In this document: piece by piece, positions 44,243 through 56,300 of the stretch | Numbering within the stretch: the stretch's first letter is position 1 | How the letters are laid out: every line of letters starts with the position of its first letter | Assembly (NCBI GenBank): GCA_977006965.1 | Contig: OZ345376.1 | Location: 2,418,001 to 2,482,000, forward strand | DNA length: 64,000 bases | DNA from: Phymatolithon calcareum | Lineage: Eukaryota; Rhodophyta; Florideophyceae; Hapalidiales | Direction: 5' to 3' | Notes under the pieces: generated by a model | Told to the model about the DNA's origin: nothing | The model's input: the letters and a program-made list of their open reading frames with translations, nothing else | Databases searched by the model: none | Translations under genes and position numbers: made by a program

Positions 44243-44259
44243 CTAGTGTCTATGTGACG
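44243..44259 (+). repeat. PiggyBac left terminal inverted repeat
   Basis: 17 bp, identical to the reverse complement of 46,742-46,758. The 12-bp palindrome cctcaattgagg follows a few bases inside. Confidence 0.9.
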
Positions 44260-44453
44260 AACAGCCTCAATTGAGGGTGGATTTAAAAGCTCAAAAACGT
44301 TTATAAAAAGAATGCTGAACAGTTTTTTAGCGCCAGATTCGGAAAGGCGGGCTTTTGTTCTTGGTGGGGAGTACTCCTTTTACTACCTTAGAACCGCGTC
44401 GTTCGCTGGTAGGAACGAAAATCTGCTGATCAACCACAAAAAAGACATCTACC

Positions 44454-46687
44454 ATGCTTCGAGAAAAAGACCCGCGCCGTGTGGTCGGTGCAGCTGTACA
44501 CACCAAAACAACATCGGTGACAAGTTTATCAGAGTGCTGCCGACTATACGGAGCGTTTTCCAAGTCAAAAAAGGTGAACGGCACCGTTCAAGAGGTACTC
44601 GTCGATGATATCAAGGGTCGATCGAGCACGTCCCTTCGCGTGAAATGGGTTCTTGTTCAGAAACCGATCGAGAAGACTAAGATTAAGACTGTCAATATTA
44701 TTAACGTCAAGGCAAGGAAGACAGACGAAGACTCTCGTTCGTCTCGAATGGTTGTATCGAATCCCAGCAGGCAAAATTCTGTACCTCGAACGCCGGCTTA
44801 CAGTACTCGTGGTCGAATATCTTTTCGCCAAACGCCGAGTTCTCGGTTCCAGTGTCAACCACAAGCACACCAGCAACACAAGCAAGAGAAGCTCTGAACG
44901 CCCTATGCCGGGCTCTCTCGCCTACGCCCTACAAGGTTCTTGTGACCAAGCTTCGCAAGAAGAGCTTGATGTCATTTCGCCAGACGGTGCGCCTAGCACT
45001 TTTTTTCATGGAGTGCCATGGTTCGAGCGCCAGGTTCTATGTCAAATTGGAGGAATAATTCCCCGTCAGTTCGGGAATGTTCGAATAAACGGAGATATTA
45101 TATCCGAAAACTGTGGCATCGGTTTACACACGCCGGATGAATGCTTCATGACAATGTTCCCCCAAATACACCTCAGAAAAATTGTTGCTTAGACGTCCGC
45201 TAAGCTGAAACGAATCGGAAGAAAGGAGACTACCGTGACAGAGCTTCTTAAGTTTGGAATACTGGTTCTCATGAAAAGATTTAAGTTCGGCGCAAAAAGG
45301 GACTTATGGATGTCTACAAGGCCGAAGAAGTATATCTCAGCTTCTTCATTTTCAAACACTGGGATGAACAGAGACAGGTTCTCCGAGTACCTCCGGTGCA
45401 TCAAGTTCAGCGTGCATCCAAGTGAGCAAGGCACTTTGTCGTCTGCGCAGCACCGGTGGGCGCTCGTTCAGGATTTTGTCGATGCAATTAACGGTCATAG
45501 AAAGCGTACCGTATCTCCGTCAGATCTGATTTGCGTTGACGAGTCTATTACTCGTTGGAATAGAAACGGAGGTCATTGAATCGACATTGGGCTGCCGCAA
45601 TACATCGCTATAGACCGCAAACCGGAGAGCGGTTGCCAAATACAAAATTCGGCGTGCGGAAGAAGCGGGATAATTTTGCATCTTGAACTGGTAACCACTG
45701 CAGACGACGAGAAACAAAAAGACTTCGAGGATGAAACTGCCCATGGTACAGCTGTTCTGCGCCTTCTTGTCAACGCATACTCTGGTACAAGACGCATTGT
45801 TTCTGCAGATTCATACTTTACAAGCGTCGAATCTGCAGAAATGCTTCTCCGATTGGGCCTGAAGTTCATAGGAGTCATCAAATCCGCGACGAGGAAGTAC
45901 CCAATGGAGTAACTATCGCAAGTTGAGCTCTCAGAAAGGGGTTAGTGTGTTCCTATGGTTCGAAAATCGTTGATCGGTGACCCCTCAATGATGGCGGCCA
46001 TGTGGGTTGACCGAGATCGCCGTTATTTTATTTCGACTACGTCAACCACTATGCAAGGGAAACCGTACAAGCGTGTGCGCTGACGTCAGCTCGAAGATGG
46101 AGCTTCAGATGTTGAGCTTTCAGTCCCTCAGTCTGAAGTATGCGAGACGTACTAATCGGCCTGTGCTCAAATTTCGATGCCGTCAAGAGAGTTTGGACAT
46201 GGAGAAAAAAGTTCGCACTCAAGACTGGTCCTTTCGTGTTAACAAATCTCTTCTGGCGATTTGGGTCTTTGATAGCTGGCTTTTGTTTTCTGGCGCACAT
46301 CAAGAATCTCAAGACCACATGACGCAGCGAAGGTACTATGAAACTCTGGCTGAAGAACTCATCGGCAACTCATTTGATTCGCGCACTGATCGCCAACGTT
46401 TAGTAAGCCCAAAACGTAAATATGCCTCCGGAACTGGTTTCGGAACCCACTTAACACCAACAAAGAAGAAAAGGAAGACTTCAGCTGGCATGATGACTAC
46501 TGTTCCTGTGCAGAACAACTGCAGAGACTGTCAAGTCAAGAAAACGACCCTCGTGTGCTCGTCATGTAATAGGATTGATGGCGCCGCAGTCTACATATGT
46601 GGCACGTCAACCAGCAGAAACTGTTTTGCTAAGCATATTGAACACATCCATGTTCTTGATGCTTTTGACGAGCCTGATAGTGAGTAG
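44454..46687 (+). pseudogene. PiggyBac transposase (PGBD-type), broken
   Basis: The N-terminal third is spread over two frames (44,454-45,192). From 45,235 the frame reads ELLKFGILVLMKRF, then GAKRDLWMSTRPKKYI, GMNRDRFSEYLRCI and ICVDESITRW, standard PiggyBac transposase blocks including a catalytic Asp. A TGA at 45,577-45,579 replaces the Trp of GGHW, after which IDIGLPQYIAIDRKPESG continues and VSADSYFTSVESAEMLLR follows (second Asp). A second stop is at 45,910-45,912. The C-terminus (about 46,510-46,650) has CRDCQVKKTTLVCSSC...C...H, the Cys-rich zinc domain that binds the terminal repeats. Several lesions; inactive. Confidence 0.85.
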
Positions 46688-46741
46688 CTTTCGCGTCCAA
46701 AACTTAAATGATTCTCATTCTCTCAATTGAGGGAATATTCC

Positions 46742-46758
46742 CGTCACATAGACACTAG
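46742..46758 (-). repeat. PiggyBac right terminal inverted repeat
   Basis: 17-bp reverse-complement copy of the left repeat. It is adjoined by the palindromes gggaatattccc and ctcaattgag. Confidence 0.9.
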
Positions 46759-47587
46759 CGTCATTGTTTAGAATTCTTGTTTCTCGATTATATTTATTTA
46801 TTCTTTCAGGCTCGTTTTAAAAGACACAAATCGAGCGTGAGGCGTGTGTATTTGTCATAGTTTAATTCCTTTGAGTGGGCATTATGATGCGCACCTCAGG
46901 GAGATCTTTTTACTGCACGTTAGCCAATCATCGTTGAATACCTCCGGGAGATTTTAGTAGAAATAGCTCGCATAGTTCACGTAGCATAGCGAGCAGAAGG
47001 GAAACAACCAACACACGACCCTGCACACACAACACACAAAGCAATAGTGAGGACATCAACCGTCCTCAAGGGCACACGTTTCCTAATAAATGAACCCGCA
47101 CAGACGACTTTACTGTGTGGGCTGCCCTCCAGAGTGCTTTTACGACACTCAGTAACAACGCACTACCAACGCGTTGATAACAATAGGATATTTTCTACGC
47201 TCGTTCGACTGTTTTACACAATATATTTTTTGTATGCACCGCCACGTATTACAGTTCTCCATTATTTCGCGAAAGTGGAGGTAAAAGCCTACTCGAGTAG
47301 TATTTCGCTCTCTCAAATTTGGCCGAAATTGATACGCGCTAGTACGGTGGCTGCTCAGGTTGACAAAAACACAAATTTTACTTTTGCCAAGTGCAAATAA
47401 AGGGATTTTAGGAAGTAGGAGCTTTGAAGTTCGGTCATGAGGTGGGGACGGTTAGTAGAACGTACACGCAGAAGAGAGGTGGCTCAAGAAGCCAGTGAGA
47501 GGGAAGGGTGGGATGGTAGGATAGAGAAGAGAAGTGACTGCTGGATCAGGCGGTCACGCCGCCGTCTATCTCCCGTGAATTAGCTTC
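46759..47587. other. Spacer, no supported gene
   Basis: No recognisable coding sequence; the single open frame at 47,047-47,400 has no motif. Confidence 0.4.
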
Positions 47588-48130
47588 GTCCGAACGGCTA
47601 TCATGGTATTACAATAACTCGGAATACCATCCCTGTCAGGAAATTACAGAGTGATGTTCAATAGATGCGCGCTAATATGGCGGGTGCCTAGATTGCCACA
47701 ATCTCTGCGACTGGGCACATTGTCCCTAGCTGGTCGGGAGCTTCAAGTGAGAGAAAACAACAGAAAAACATCCGTGCTGCAGTGCAGATCCTCGTAAGAG
47801 GGTCCAAGTAGAGTCGAAAAACGACTGCAGCGGAGGTGTAATTCGACAGTCGCATTATTAGCGGCAGTTTGAGGTCGACCGAGTAGGCGGCCGAGGTTCC
47901 CCCGCTCCGAACAGAGCGGAGGGAAACTTCATCCCAATGGGCGAACTAAGACACAGATGGATGATGAGTGCATGAATACTGCCGTTGAGAGAGGCAGGGG
48001 AAACTGGTTGAGAGGGGCATCGCGTGGACGGAAAAAGAAACTACGAAGGCGCACGAGCTGCATCAATTAAACAAGAAAAGAGGGCATGCAGTGGGTCTGC
48101 ACGTCCGAGAAGAGGAATGAGCAGAGCGAT

Positions 48131-48624
48131 CTAGGGCGCAGCCCCTGTCTCGCTGTACTTGAGAGTATATGCTGCCTGAGCGCACAGCAGGAAGGACACA
48201 GCAATATGCGCCCATTTCTGCAAGCGGGAGATGTCCGGCGTGGAAAGCGCTAAGCGAAGGGCATAGTGTGCTGCAATTTCGGGTAATAGGCCGAACGCTC
48301 CGGCAGACCTGTGCGGCAGAGGGAGTTCATAGAGATATAGCCCTTCCGCATCACTCGGACCGTAGGGTCTGGGATAGGACCGGTAAAGCCGTAGAGGTTG
48401 TGTTTTGCAGCTATAGCGGCCGCATAGGGCCGGAGGGATGTACCACGCACCTTTCCGCTGTCGTAAAAGCTGCCCAGGTGGCAGCATACAGTATGAGGTG
48501 TCACAGGAAGTGATTGTAGGGGAGCTCGAGTACAAAAAGCAGAGAACTCGTTCCACAGACGCTGAGAGTTCTCATGCGTAGAGGAGGCGTATATATTCGC
48601 CAACAGAGTCACCGCGGTTGCCAA
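48131..48624 (-). pseudogene. Tyrosine recombinase N-terminal domain
   Basis: NSQRLWNEFSAFCTRAPLQSLPVTPHTVCCHL followed by SLRPYAAAIAAKHNLYGF matches the SAM-like DNA-binding domain of phage-type/DIRS recombinases. The reading frame shifts near 48,330 and continues as AAHYALRLALSTPDIS, entering the catalytic domain, which is then missing. Confidence 0.72.
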
Positions 48625-48913
48625 TCACATCCTGCGGCCGAGGCGCTTCATTGCAGCACTCTCTCCATCACGTCTCCAGCGCCGAGCATGGGCGCTCGCC
48701 CGCGATGGTCTGCGCCTAGGTGCGTCGTACGACGCCTGTACGCGCCAGGCGGGAGCGATGCGTAAACAAGAGCGAATGCGGGCCAAGTGGGGAACTCATA
48801 CGGCCAAAAGGACTGGTAGAGGGAGCACGAGCGGCGGCTGTGAGGTCGGACAAGCGGTGGGGAGATCGTGGCCATCGACCACAAAAGCAGCTGCTCGTGC
48901 AGGCGCCGCTGCA

Positions 48914-49267
48914 TCAGAGGACACGCGGTATGGTGGATGCGTCAAGTGGCAAGGTTACACCCTCTGCCTCGTTAAGAGCGCACAGCTCGCGTAGATGGAA
49001 AAGCAAGCGTTTAGACCGACTGGTGCGGTTACGGACGAGATAATGGGTCCCCATCGAGTCGGTGACTAGCTGCACCTCCTCCCCGCGCAAGAAGCGCGCG
49101 AAGTGCCTGATCGCAAAATAGCCGCGGTGAGCTCCTGTTCGTTGATATGCGCCCCCTGTTATGCAGGGCAGAATAAACTGGAGACAGGAGAAGTACCAAT
49201 CCAGGTGCCGTCCCCCCGCCCGCCTATACTGACGTTTGTAAAGAGGGCTGCTGTTGGTTATACCCAT
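48914..49267 (-). pseudogene. DIRS RNase H domain
   Basis: FLRGEEVQLVTDSMGTHYLVRNRTSRSKRLLFHLRELCALNEAEGV is the second half of a DIRS RNase H (TDS/TDN active-site block followed by the SRS-x2-L helix). The first half is poorly conserved. It should follow RT directly but is 0.9 kb away. Confidence 0.75.
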
Positions 49268-49517
49268 ATCTGGCGGCTAGCGCGAGGATTGAATTATTTA
49301 CTGAGAATTGTTTTTGAAAAGTTTGTTTTATATGCCAGTACAATAGTCTTCGCTGGTAACGGGGGAAGATTCATTTTTTCAAGCTAAGCTTAACTGCTTA
49401 CAAACTCAGCCACGCGCATGAGCACATCCACTCATAGTGTCTCACCAAATATGAGAGGCGAATGCGTTCGTGTTAGTTTCGGTTCGGCCATGGTGAATCG
49501 GGTCAGCCACCACTTTA

Positions 49518-49958
49518 CTATGACGGTGCCGTAAATTTGAAAAGCTTGTATCGTTGCGCTAACCGCCGTTCGAAACGACGTCGGAGTTGAGGACAAATGT
49601 TTTGAAGTTGATGGTGGACCTGATCGGGTTTTAGGTATTGGTGCATAGACTTTAATGACGCCCATCGCCTACGGAGCTGAATTTCGTCAAGCGTAAGTCG
49701 ACTGTGCATCTGGTCCGTGGTTGCGCCACCGTAACAAAGTCCATGTAGTTTAGTTTCTCCAATATCAATGTTGAGTGTTTCCAAAATCGGATTCAATCGT
49801 TTTCTTAGCGTTACCGTTGAGATTCGGAATAGCTTATTGTCCATTATTGTTCTATTCTTTGATCGAATGACTTGTTTTCGTCGAATTAACTCGGCAATTA
49901 GTAGTCCATGAACGAACACAGATTGGTTGATTCCATATTTGGTTTTTGGTAGCGTCAA
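49518..49958 (-). pseudogene. Foreign tyrosine-recombinase catalytic fragment
   Basis: 147 residues with VTLRKRLNPILE, then LHGLCYGGATTDQMHSRLTLDEIQLRRRWASLKSMHQYLKPDQV. This is the C-terminal HxxR...(H/W)...Y region of DIRS-like recombinases (GGAT, RW-S, Y in HQYL). The Arg of HxxR is Cys here (HGLC), so it is not active. It interrupts the RT-RNase H order of the surrounding element and is probably a separate insertion or recombination product. Confidence 0.65.
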
Positions 49959-50189
49959 TACGCCTGAGTAAGTTTGGTTAGGTCAGTGGAGAGGATCGAG
50001 GAAGATGAAGTCTTGAAACCTGACCAGAGATCCATACGGGCAGTCCGTGCTCTTCAAGACTCACCTCTCTAGGAAATTCAGAGTTCATTGTGATTCTTTA
50101 CCCCTCTCTGACTTATTCGAACGCGAAGTGTGATCCACGCTCAGAAAATCCCCCCCTCAATACTTGTCGGCATACCCAAATGCCTTCCA

Positions 50190-51248
50190 CGTTCAAGACC
50201 GTAAATTCCTTTCTGCTATGGTGGCTCAAAGAACTAAAGATATGCGCGCCCACCACTGTACGTCCCGCATGGCCGCGAGGGACAGACGAAGGTCGCGCCG
50301 AAGGCCTTGGCGTGGCGGAATCTTCAATGTGTCGGATAAGTCGCGACGGTGCAGACCGAAGTCGACAAGTGCCGGCGAGGCGGCGTGCGCCAGACGTGCA
50401 AAACGGTGGTTGGCCGCGGAGACCGAAAGCCGCCGAGCGGAGCTCTACAGCTTGCATGGCTTGTGTGGGGATAATAGGAGCTTCTGCGCTGTACTATCCA
50501 CAACAATTCCCAAGATCTCGAAACGGCGGAGTCCCGCGAAGCTGCACTTCGCCGGGTGAGGGGATAGTCCTAGGCGGGCTCACAAGCTGTGCATTTCGCA
50601 GCTCAGTGCGGCAGTGGGGTTGGGGCAGGCGGTGGAGGCATTGTCTGCCGGACGCCCCGCTCCGGAAAAGTCATCCAAATAGCTGACTACGCGATACCCT
50701 CGCAGGTGCAGCGTGACTACTAGAGGTTTCATGGCATAGGTGAAAAAACAGAGGGCCACGGACGGACCGCAATTTGGGCATAGCAGGATTTTTACATCGC
50801 CGTCTCCCAGGAAAAAACTAGTCTCAGCTGATCGGTGCGACTTAGCTGGAAGTGATAGGAGGCACTTGAAGCATCTGCCTAGAATAATCAGTCGCTCCGC
50901 CTTGTGAACGAGGCCAGATCGGAATCTGATCCATCCTGAATAAGCAGGGGGCAAGGCAGGCCATGATTGGTTGTAGTCAGCTGATCTGTGCGAGTTAGCT
51001 GGAAGTGATAGTAGGCACCTGAAGCATCTGCCTGGAATAATCAGTCGCTCCGCCTTGTGACCGAGGCCAGATCGGAATCTGATCCATCCTGAATAAGCAG
51101 GGGGCAAGGCAGGCCATGATTGGTTGTAGTCTATTACGAGCCGGAGCTTTCGACTTGCATTGGTGGCGCGCGTACCGGTTCTGGCTCGTACAGGGGGGGA
51201 GATGGAAGCGGGCGGGAGCTGGGCGCTGATCGCGCTCACGTAGAGCAC
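50190..51248 (-). pseudogene. DIRS reverse transcriptase with tandem duplication
   Basis: Minus strand. NASRKLRLVIDYNQSW is the RT palm start, FTYAMKPLVVTLHLRGYRVVSYLDDF contains the catalytic YLDD, and after a frameshift FEILGIVVDSTAQKLLL and AAMRDVQWW follow as RT thumb and connection (50,560-50,210). A 153-bp (51-codon) in-frame tandem duplication lies in the palm/fingers region (50,824-51,129), so this copy cannot fold normally. Confidence 0.75.
50824..51129 (-). repeat. 153-bp tandem duplication in DIRS RT
   Basis: Units 50,824-50,976 and 50,977-51,129 are nearly identical (a few substitutions such as tgatcgg/tgatctg). Length is a multiple of three, so the duplication is in frame. Confidence 0.95.
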
Positions 51249-51535
51249 GATTTGCAGCAGACTGGCCCTAGTATGAGCTTCAAAGAGGGTCGGCAGCTTT
51301 GGGCTTTCCGTTCTTTCTTTTCCTGGGATTCTGAACTCGGGGTCGAATCTGCTATTTGTGCTGAGCCATCAATCTTCGCATCAAGAGAAAATTCGCTTCT
51401 CTAGAAGAGACAGGCGAAGTGATTGCGATAATCATGCGCTCGAGTGCATTATCGTCCTCTGAACGGCTAACATTGTCTGACAATGACTCGAAATAACATC
51501 GCCGTCAGGTAATTAGAGAGAGATTTTCAATACAA

Positions 51536-52447
51536 ACCGTATTTGAAATCATACTGCCCGAAATGCACTAAGTTGTTTTCATAAATCCTCACACAACTTA
51601 CTTGACTCCAAATTTGCGCTGAGGGGAGCAGAAAGGACCAAAATTCAGGAACATACCCACAAAAGCCGCTCAAATTTGCAAGATAAGCTTCAACAGAGTA
51701 GATCAGCGCTGAGGTAAGGGATCAAGGCTGAACCACGTAAGCAAGAACCAAGTTTAATTATTCCCCGCAAATAATCAAGTATCAAAGAAAAGCATGAAGC
51801 GAAAAAAAGCAAGTATCAAAGAAGAGAGAATCAGTAAGGATGAATCAAAAAGCAAGGCCGAGAGCCATTATGAAAAAGAATCGACCGTAAAGTAGATAAG
51901 CAAGAAAGATGCCGACTTGCCTTCAATTGAGACACATTGTACCTTCTAAAAAAATTTACTTAATTAAGAGTTCAGAGTTTTGCTTGAGGATTTTATGAAA
52001 AACGTGGGGCAGTGTATTTCGTAGCTTAGGAGAACAAATCTTTCGCTTACAACGATATGCCAAATTCGCACACACATGCCTGAATTGTGTCGTGTAAAAC
52101 GGGCCTCAAGCTGATTTCATTGGTCAGAATATTCGTCCGATTTGGGGCTTGCCGCTCACATTCAGTACTGGACAAATCTGGACCGAATTGTATATCTTAG
52201 TGTTCGAACAAAAGTATTGAAAATTTATCCGTTTCAGGTGTTGGAAGTAGGGGTGACAGAGGACGGATAATTCCGGTGCTCCTTCCACATTCCGCTTAGT
52301 AAATTGGGTCAGGAGCGATTTTTTTCACTTTTTCCGTAGGCGGAATGCGACCGGATTGGCCAATTTTGAAAAATCTTGCACAAAGACGGACGGAAAACGA
52401 CATTGATTTTCCTGAGCCGGCGAATCAGCAGAGACCTAGTGCAGGAA
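51536..52447. other. AT-rich spacer, no supported gene
   Basis: Purine-rich, with the phrase aagcaagtatcaaagaa repeated loosely around 51,775-51,830. No coding signal. Confidence 0.45.
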
Positions 52448-52529
52448 CGGAATGAAAGCGAACGGCCTGATCGGAAAACCGGAATGAAAGTGAACTGTGG
52501 GATCGGAAAAATGGAATGAAAGTTAACGG
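52448..52529 (+). repeat. 32-bp tandem repeat, about 2.6 copies
   Basis: cggaatgaaagcgaacggcc and following bases to gatcggaaaa recur with a 32-bp period and diverge at about five positions per unit. It lies just upstream of the broken AT-hook ORF. Confidence 0.8.
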
Positions 52530-52586
52530 ATCTCTGTCAATGCTCCGTACAAGTGGACCCAAATTGAATAGAAACGAACCAGGACC

Positions 52587-53333
52587 ATGGTGGAGGAGGC
52601 GGATAAGCTTGCGCTGGACACGCTTCGGCCGTCCAAGTCGACGCCAGGCGCGAAGGAAGTGCGAGTTGGAGTCCAAGTCTCCGTGAGAGCTCTGCCTGTT
52701 AATGAGCCGCGTCTGCCTCTGTCACATTCTGAAACGGGACGGCCGAAGTGGAGAAAGAATAAAGTACCGGCCTCGATTGGATTGGACACTAAGATGCGCA
52801 AGGCGTGTGCGTCTAAGCGAGGACAATTGGACACATCGCCGCCCAGACCGAAGTTGCGAAAGGGAAACGGGACCGGAGAAGAATTTCTGTCGCCCACGAG
52901 GAACACCTTGGAACTATTTGCAAGTTCGCGTCATCCCCCATGCAAGAGAATAAAAATGGAGGATGGCCTTTACAACGGTGATGCAGCTGTATTCTTGAGA
53001 TCGAGGGGTTGTGCTGCCCCTGGTATTGCTGGTCACTCTGTCGCTCAGGTGAATATGTCGCCACCTGCGCAGAATGCTGTTTTCCTGGGAAAATGACCGC
53101 GAGGAAGACCACCGAAGGTGCTGAACACGCAGCCTGACCCGAAAAGGCCGGTGCTGAAGACACGAAGGTGCCGGCCACCGAAGATCGTTCAACAACCTGT
53201 GAACTCAAATTCCTTGATTGATGTCGTCAAAAAACCTCAGACTCAGTCCACCATGAGCCATTTCACAAACGCGGAAATGAAAACAAAGGCAAAAAGCGTG
53301 CAACAAGCACTAACGTCTTCTACTGCTGCCTAG
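52587..53333 (+). pseudogene. AT-hook DNA-binding protein ORF interrupted by TGA
   Basis: From ATG 52,587 the frame is basic and Pro/Ser/Lys-rich and runs 169 codons to a TGA at 53,094-53,096. The same frame continues directly with PRGRPPK (53,097-53,117), a consensus AT-hook, and a second, weaker RRCRPPK about 20 codons on, then ends at 53,333. AT-hooks bind the minor groove of AT-rich DNA. The motif is immediately past the stop, so the truncated product would lose its DNA-binding part. No other domain is recognised. It may be a host chromatin protein or a transposon accessory gene. Confidence 0.5.
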
Positions 53334-56300
53334 GTCGCTCCAGTAGGACGCAGCACAAAGCATGTGTTCCTCGAGGTCACCTGAGCGGCCCAGAACGTTG
53401 CGATAGGACAGGCTGCACTCCGCTTTCCATATATTGGAAAGTTAAATGTGCATCTCCACGACCCTTCGACAGAGCGCGGTTTAGCAGTTCGATGAATTTT
53501 TGGCAGCAGAATCCGTGCATATCAATACCGTAGGTACACTGGATGCTCTCTACAGACCAAAAACCCCAACGCACTATCCAAGAGAAGGTTTTCATAAATC
53601 AGTTTCACATTACTTCTTTCCGCGGAACGGAATGGAAGCGGAATGTCATTTCTGGTACGTTTTGCTAAATTCTCAAGACACAATCTGCTTATGACTAGGC
53701 ACCGCATACGCAAGTTCAGCCAAATTTCTCATAAGATTTGTTCCAGAGTAATCATCACCGTTTCGCGTACTGGTTGTCATCAGGATCCAAGTTGGAAACC
53801 GTTCGTGATTATTTACAGTTGGTATAAGGGGAATTGATTCTCGCATCTGTAAAAGATGGACTGATATGGTTAACATCCTTATATCCGCTGCTATCTGGCT
53901 CGACTTTGATAACATGCACTTGCAAACGGAACAGTGTTATGTTGCACGTGCCGCGCTGATCGCCGTCAGCAGTGGCGCATTATGAGCCCCCGCCATATTC
54001 TACGTTCGCTCTGTCAGAATCGAATTCCGCAAAAAATCTCATTGGGCGATTGCAGCATTACCTGGCGAGACATGCCCAGTCAACTACATCTGCCCTTAAT
54101 ACAACTTCTCGTGGTCAAATGAGAACGTTTGATTGGATTAGTGCACGGATTTGTGTTTGCCCCCAGTATCTGATCTGCTTAGCTATGATAATTCTCCGAG
54201 CAGAGTGGAGTTAGGACCATTGACTCATAAGTACTATTGTACAGATCTGCGTGCAAGGAAAACCACTCAAACACGCTTTGGTAAGCAACGTAACATTACT
54301 ATATTTTATAGCAGAAACTTTTAGATACTTCTTCATTGCAGTCTCTATTAGAGTTTACCTTACGGTACGATCAATCGCTTTTGTAGTCTAGATAAGGGGC
54401 CCGAGTCTCCTCGCCTTGATAAAACCGACAAGTTCACCTCGAGAACAGGGCTAATTGGGTCAAGTATGTTAGTCGAATTCTATTACTGGAATAAGGGAAT
54501 AGCAGGGTGTCACAATGACAAAGGCCTTTTCGCTCGATATTTTGTTACATTCAAGCAGCCAGCCAAACTATTTGTTTACAGCCAGTCATCTTCAAGACTA
54601 TTCTCACTCTTCAATCCTGACGCATATCAAGCTATAGTGGATCCAATAGTTTAAGGAGAGACAAAACATTGTATTACGAAAGCGGGAACGATTTTTCGTC
54701 ACTTTTTTACCGAAAAGCTAATCTCATTCCGTCTTCGCCAATTACATCGTGTTCTTCCGAATGGACTGGTGAATGAGGTTTCATAGGTGAACGGAGAATC
54801 AACTATTCCGACCTTCTTTGTGATGGCGAGGGAATGTCCTTAGCTCTAAGTATGAAGGGTGGAGGCAGAGCAAGAAGTGAAGAACTTATATGATTTTTAT
54901 GGTCAAGAATTGTAAAAATCACATTCAATGCACACCTGAAGACATTCCACGAGTGTGATATTGTACCGAGCAAGGGGGATGGACTGCTAACAATTTTTTA
55001 AGTATTTGAAAGAAGAGTCCAAACCTATAGTTCAAAAATCCACAGGAAACCTGTAAGCGTCGTCTCCAGACCTGGACGTCGACAAACGCTGCAAGTTAAG
55101 GCGGATACGTCACGCGTTGCTTCGACTGTCTGTCCCCGCAGAGCGCTCCGGACCGCTGCAGCACTCCGGAGCGCTGCAGCACTCCGGTTCGCCGGTGCTT
55201 TTCGCGTTACTGGTGAGAAAGTCTGACAGTTTTTGAATTTTTAATAATGTTGCAAAATACGAAGTCATCCTGGTCCCCCATTGCAATCACTCGAGAGCTC
55301 ATCGAGTGCAAGGAATGCGTGAAGATGAAATGCAAAAATTGATTCCATTAGCTTGTCATTGGGGAAATGGATAAAATATTGCATTACTCACCGATGCAGA
55401 ACTATGTGCAAATCTTCTACCACTTTCATATCTTTGACAATCGCTTTAGCAATCTCATCGTATCGCATGCCGCAATTCATTACAGTAACTATAACAGAAT
55501 TAAGCATGACTTTCCTTTCGTCATCGGCTCCCCTGTAAAAGTGTTATAATTCATTACGTGCTCAATGATCTACACTTATGAAAGAGAAAAAGAAAATCTA
55601 AAACGTCATCCAAATAGAACGATTTCGTTCGTTCAGGAAAAGCTTTACAAAATTCAAATATTGAAATATTCAGAATTCAGATTTTCAATAGAACAGAACA
55701 ATCACAATCAGATAAGCAGATTCCGGAGATAATATTGAAAAAATTGTTCCTTGGACAACAAAAAGTTTCCATCAATAATATTGAAAATATTACGCTATTC
55801 CAATCATGAATATAAGGAGAGAAGAGTATTCTAACTTGCAATCGTTGCTAAAAGCACCACTTCACCAAACAAATATTCATTTTCATTCATTTTCATTCAT
55901 TTGCATTCATTTGCATTCATTTTCATTCATTTTCATTCCTATTGGAATATATCAGATGCATGAAATCTTAATCTCAGTCCAAAGATCACTGTGCTGTTGT
56001 GTGTATCTGCAAATAATCCCCTGGGGCTCCTCATCCTTCACTTTGGTTTTCCCCTTCCTGTTATTTTCATCCGACTTTTCATTTTCATAATAAACAAATC
56101 CCTGGCCCGTTCTCGAAACGCAGGTTTGCGTGTCACGATTCGGAATATTGACTACGCCAAGTCGAGAAGGAGATTGTGCGCCATCATGATACGTGCTGAC
56201 GTTAAAGGTGTAATCACTGGGATCCGCCGTGCCTGATGTGGAAGCTCTAGAGCCACACGCGTGAGTGACAAAAAATTTATTGTAAACTCGTGCGATAGAT

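Larger units (their letters stand above)
44243..46758 (+). mobile_element. PiggyBac-type DNA transposon with 17-bp terminal inverted repeats
   Basis: ctagtgtctatgtgacg at 44,243-44,259 has its exact reverse complement at 46,742-46,758. Just inside both ends lies the palindrome ctcaattgag (44,266-44,275; 46,722-46,731). The interior holds a decayed PiggyBac transposase in plus orientation. No TTAA duplication is visible at either side, so the outer flanks may be altered. It sits just past LINE C. Confidence 0.85.
47588..51535 (-). mobile_element. DIRS-type tyrosine-recombinase retrotransposon, broken
   Basis: The minus strand holds an RT (51,248 to about 50,190), an RNase H (49,267-48,914) and the N-terminal half of a tyrosine recombinase (48,624-48,131). 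This is the composition of DIRS/PAT elements, which have no integrase. Related 80-bp sequences at 47,588-47,672 and 51,453-51,535 (shared: gaacggcta, acaat-actcg-aata-catc, gtcagg-aatta, ttcaata) flank it in direct orientation and are probably its terminal repeats. A second recombinase fragment (49,518-49,958) lies between RT and RNase H, where it does not belong. Ends are approximate. Confidence 0.8.
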
